In this document: in pieces, positions 61,625 to 64,000 of the stretch
Layout: every line of letters begins with the position of its first letter
Numbering within the stretch: the first letter of the stretch is position 1
NCBI RefSeq assembly: GCF_016545825.1
Contig: NC_052620.1
Coordinates: forward strand, 6,572,001-6,636,000
Reading direction: 5' to 3'
Origin: Eucalyptus grandis
Lineage: Eukaryota; Streptophyta; Magnoliopsida; Myrtales; Myrtaceae
Length of the DNA stretch: 64,000 nt
Notes under the pieces: generated by a model
What the model saw: only the letters and a program-made list of their open reading frames with translations
Told to the model about the DNA's origin: nothing
The model's database searches: none
Made by a program: the position numbers and the translations under genes

Positions 61625-62184
61625 TCTCCCTCCTCATGTAGAGGCATTCCAAGCCCTTCTTTTGCCGTACTTTGAATTAGTCTCGATGTGGGTGTGCCCA
61701 CACGAGAGGCTCACATGCATAGGTCGTCTCTCCTCATGAATATTATGTAAAACTTTCTTTGCTTTGGCCTCGAATCACTGTTGATTTGGCGAATCACCAT
61801 ATATTTGTTTGGCTTCATCTAATGGCATAAAATGAGAGCGTTTCCATCTCTATTGTTAAGTTATAAAGTTGGAATTGGCATTTTACGATGGAATGTGTAG
61901 CTAGGAATGGACATTTCTTCTTTGCCTATTTTTTGTGGCGAAATTCAACTTTACAATTGTTTCTGACATTAGTTGCTTTCTCTCTTTTACATTAAATGAA
62001 AGGAATATCTGTTATCTCGCACGGTGCTTCTCTTGATGTCTTCATAGATCTCACTAAATTACAACCAGCTCCTTTCCATAAATTCATTGGTTAAAAAAAT
62101 CGAGTCACCGATGGGAGTACCGTGCAGAATAGAGAGTTCGCATCTTTTGATAGTCATTTTCCAAGTACTAAACGTAATGCGGTA

Positions 62185-62238
<54 letters not shown>

Positions 62239-62500
62239 TTGATGAATAGATCCCATCCATGGAAGAATTTTTGTTAGGCGAGACTCTTTACCGTTTAAAT
62301 ATGTATCAATCTACAAAAAATGAAGAAAGAAGGGATTTTTCAAGTTAATGGGAGCGTGTGGGAGTAGGGAACTAACATAAGTGGGCTTTGAACTTTTTAC
62401 CTATTCCCTTTTAATAGACCCTTCTAGTATCATGTAATGTATCTTACTTTAACCTTTTCTGACTTATCTTTGATTGTATTTATGTGAATTTTCACACATA
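61625..62500. other. 3' flank of the WRKY gene and intergenic DNA
   Basis: Should include the WRKY 3' UTR; 'aatattatgtaaaac' near 61739 is A/T-rich. Carries an (ATT)n repeat at 62186-62238. No other gene is seen. Confidence 0.4.
62186..62238. repeat. (ATT)n microsatellite
   Basis: About 17-18 uninterrupted att units. Confidence 0.9.
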
Positions 62501-62514
62501 AGTTCGTTGCTGGA

Positions 62515-63165
62515 AAATTATCTAAAAAAAACATAACACGGACACCCGTAGTGCTATGTAGGATGGCCAACATTAAGGTGGACAATTTTTTTTTTATAAA
62601 TTTTTTTTATTTTTTTTTCAGTTTTATTTTTCCTTTTTCTTTATTTTCTGATCATGTCCATTGAGGGTTGCCGGCTGGCCAAAGGCAAGGGCTAGCAACC
62701 CTTATTGGCCATTGGGTGAGGGCTATGACCCTCGCTAGGCTTGGAAGGAAAAAAAGAAGGAAAACAAAAGAAAGAAAAAAAAATGTAAAAGAGATCATAG
62801 ATTTAAAAAAAAAACTATAAAAATTATCATGCCAATGTTGTGTTATGTAGGATGGTTGACGACCCTTGTCAGCCACTAGATGAGGGGCCGTGATCCTTGC
62901 TAGGCTTGGAAGGAAAGAAAGAAAGAAAGAAAGAAAGAAAAAGTAAAAATATTTAAAGATTTAAAAAAAATTATAAAAATTATTACATCAATGCCAACAT
63001 GTTATGTAGGATAGCCGGTATGTACGCTAGCAATTTCTGGCTAAAATTAGTTAGATAAATTCAATTAGTAAAATGTAGATTTAATTGGTAAAATCAAAAT
63101 TTTGAGACTGCATTAGTTGAAGTGCAATAGATTAAGGATGTTTTGGGCAATCTTTCCGTTTTCAC
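62515..63165. mobile_element. GC-core element with internally duplicated core
   Basis: The phrase 'tatgtaggatggccaac/atgtaggatggttgac/atgtaggatagccgg' occurs three times (about 62556, 62845, 63005). Between them are two copies of a core with 'cttg(c)ctaggcttggaaggaa' followed by purine-rich (gaaa)n. The right arm 'gaagtgcaatagattaaggatgttttgggcaatctttcc' (split here, about 63119-63160) matches the terminal arm of the 56.5-kb element. The left terminal arm is shortened. Confidence 0.55.
62915..62940. repeat. (GAAA)n microsatellite
   Basis: Six to seven gaaa units in the purine-rich border of the element's second core. Confidence 0.8.
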
Positions 63166-63319
63166 TTATAAAACATGATTTTGCATATATCTCGTCAAGG
63201 TATGATATTCGCGTCAAGATATCTCGTTGTCATCCATTAAGGCTTGTCAAGGTCGACGACGACACGAAGCTCGAGCTTTGTTATGAGCAACGTGCTCCAC
63301 ACTAATTGCACGTTGAGAA

Positions 63320-63633
63320 TTATGGGTCAATAAGCACGAGGACATACTACAGATGAATGATTTTCCACACCATCCGTAGAATCTAATTCAAGTTTCATTT
63401 TCATGGTAGGTCCTGAATTTTCAGTGACGATGTTTCTAACGCCACCCCCCCCCACCCGGGGGCAAAATACACACAAAAAAATAAAAGAAAATTAGGGTTT
63501 ATCTTGCCCAAAGCACCCATAAAAAAATTTGCTTGTATGAATTTATTTATTTTTAAAATTTATCAGGGATGAAGTCAAAATCAAGCGTGAATAGAGATCT
63601 TGAAATTGCATGTTGGAAACATGCCATTCCTTC
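63320..63633 (+). repeat. Dispersed repeat, copy B (pair with 48154-48468)
   Basis: Same ordered blocks as copy A, with an added C-rich run (63444-63461) and poly-A changes. No coding content. Confidence 0.6.
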
Positions 63634-64000
63634 GATGATTGTTACGATAAGCACTCAAAAATTGTATAGATAAACACATTCAAAGTGCATTTGTTTGGGG
63701 ATAACTTCATTGAAAAGAAAATGACTGCATTTTTTCCATTCCTAATTTGGCCAAAACACTTCCAACAAAGTACTGTAACTATTGACACTTAAATTTTGAC
63801 TATTTTACTTACTTGTTCGTCATATAAAAATGTCAAAATTACATTAAACATTTCATAACATTACATTTAGGTAACAATAACATTTAGGACTGGACTTATC
63901 TTTTCAAAAATTGTTCTAAAAAAATAGAAAACAAAAAAGAGAGAATAGAAAAATGATTTATAAAATAAAATAATTTGGTTGTGGAGGGAGATTTAGAAAG
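63634..64000. other. AT-rich sequence at the window end
   Basis: Contains 'aacatttaggactggac' and a purine-rich run; no feature can be defined before the window stops. Confidence 0.3.

Noticed and set aside
62059..62256. A minus-strand ORF with poly-Asn
   Set aside because: It is the translated (ATT)n microsatellite.

Overview
This is a plant nuclear window, most likely from a woody eudicot of the Myrtaceae (Eucalyptus and relatives). The evidence is GT-AG intron-rich genes with AT-rich introns, plant-specific families (WRKY, PLS-class PPR, plastid VDE-like and IscA proteins, GH17-X8 glucanase), and many copies of a repeat with a GC-rich 'gcgagg/ccctcgcc' core between long AT-rich arms. That repeat is familiar to me from Myrtaceae genomes; the family assignment is inference.

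Layout. 1-14.7 kb: the 3' half of a very large plus-strand gene, the plant spatacsin (SPG11-like) homologue, with 13 coding exons in the window that join in frame. 14.9-16.5 kb: a convergent minus-strand GPI-anchored beta-1,3-glucanase (GH17 + X8). 17.3-18.9 kb: two GC-core repeats. 19.6-22.1 kb: a minus-strand violaxanthin de-epoxidase-related gene. 24.0-26.9 kb: a minus-strand plastid IscA-type Fe-S carrier. 28.35-29.37 kb: a TTA-flanked Harbinger-like element. 29.5-31.1 kb: an intronless mitochondrial PPR gene, followed by a decayed RNase-H-like (RVT_3) retroelement remnant. 33.0-35.1 kb: a minus-strand Rab7 (RABG) gene in seven coding exons, ending in a Cys-Ala-Cys prenylation motif on a tiny last exon.

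From 37.5 kb on, transposable elements dominate. An F-box/FBA gene (39.9-44.8 kb, minus) is split just after its F-box by an internally deleted Copia retrotransposon with about 740-bp LTRs. Just upstream lies a Harbinger-like element (44.95-45.74 kb) that carries a tandemly duplicated, apparently captured gene fragment. A long non-coding repeat-like block (49-56 kb) holds a hAT element with a perfect 8-bp target-site duplication. At 58.6-61.6 kb is an intact WRKY gene of the WRKYGKK subtype (WRKY50/51-like), whose first intron appears to use a GC donor. The rest is GC-core repeats, microsatellites and AT-rich DNA.

The intact genes are unrelated housekeeping, organellar, trafficking, wall and defence genes with no operon-like logic. 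I found no convincing new multi-gene system. The most informative features are the nested transposon structures, the F-box disruption, the gene-fragment-carrying Harbinger element, the GC-AG intron of the WRKY gene and the hidden last exon of the Rab7 gene.
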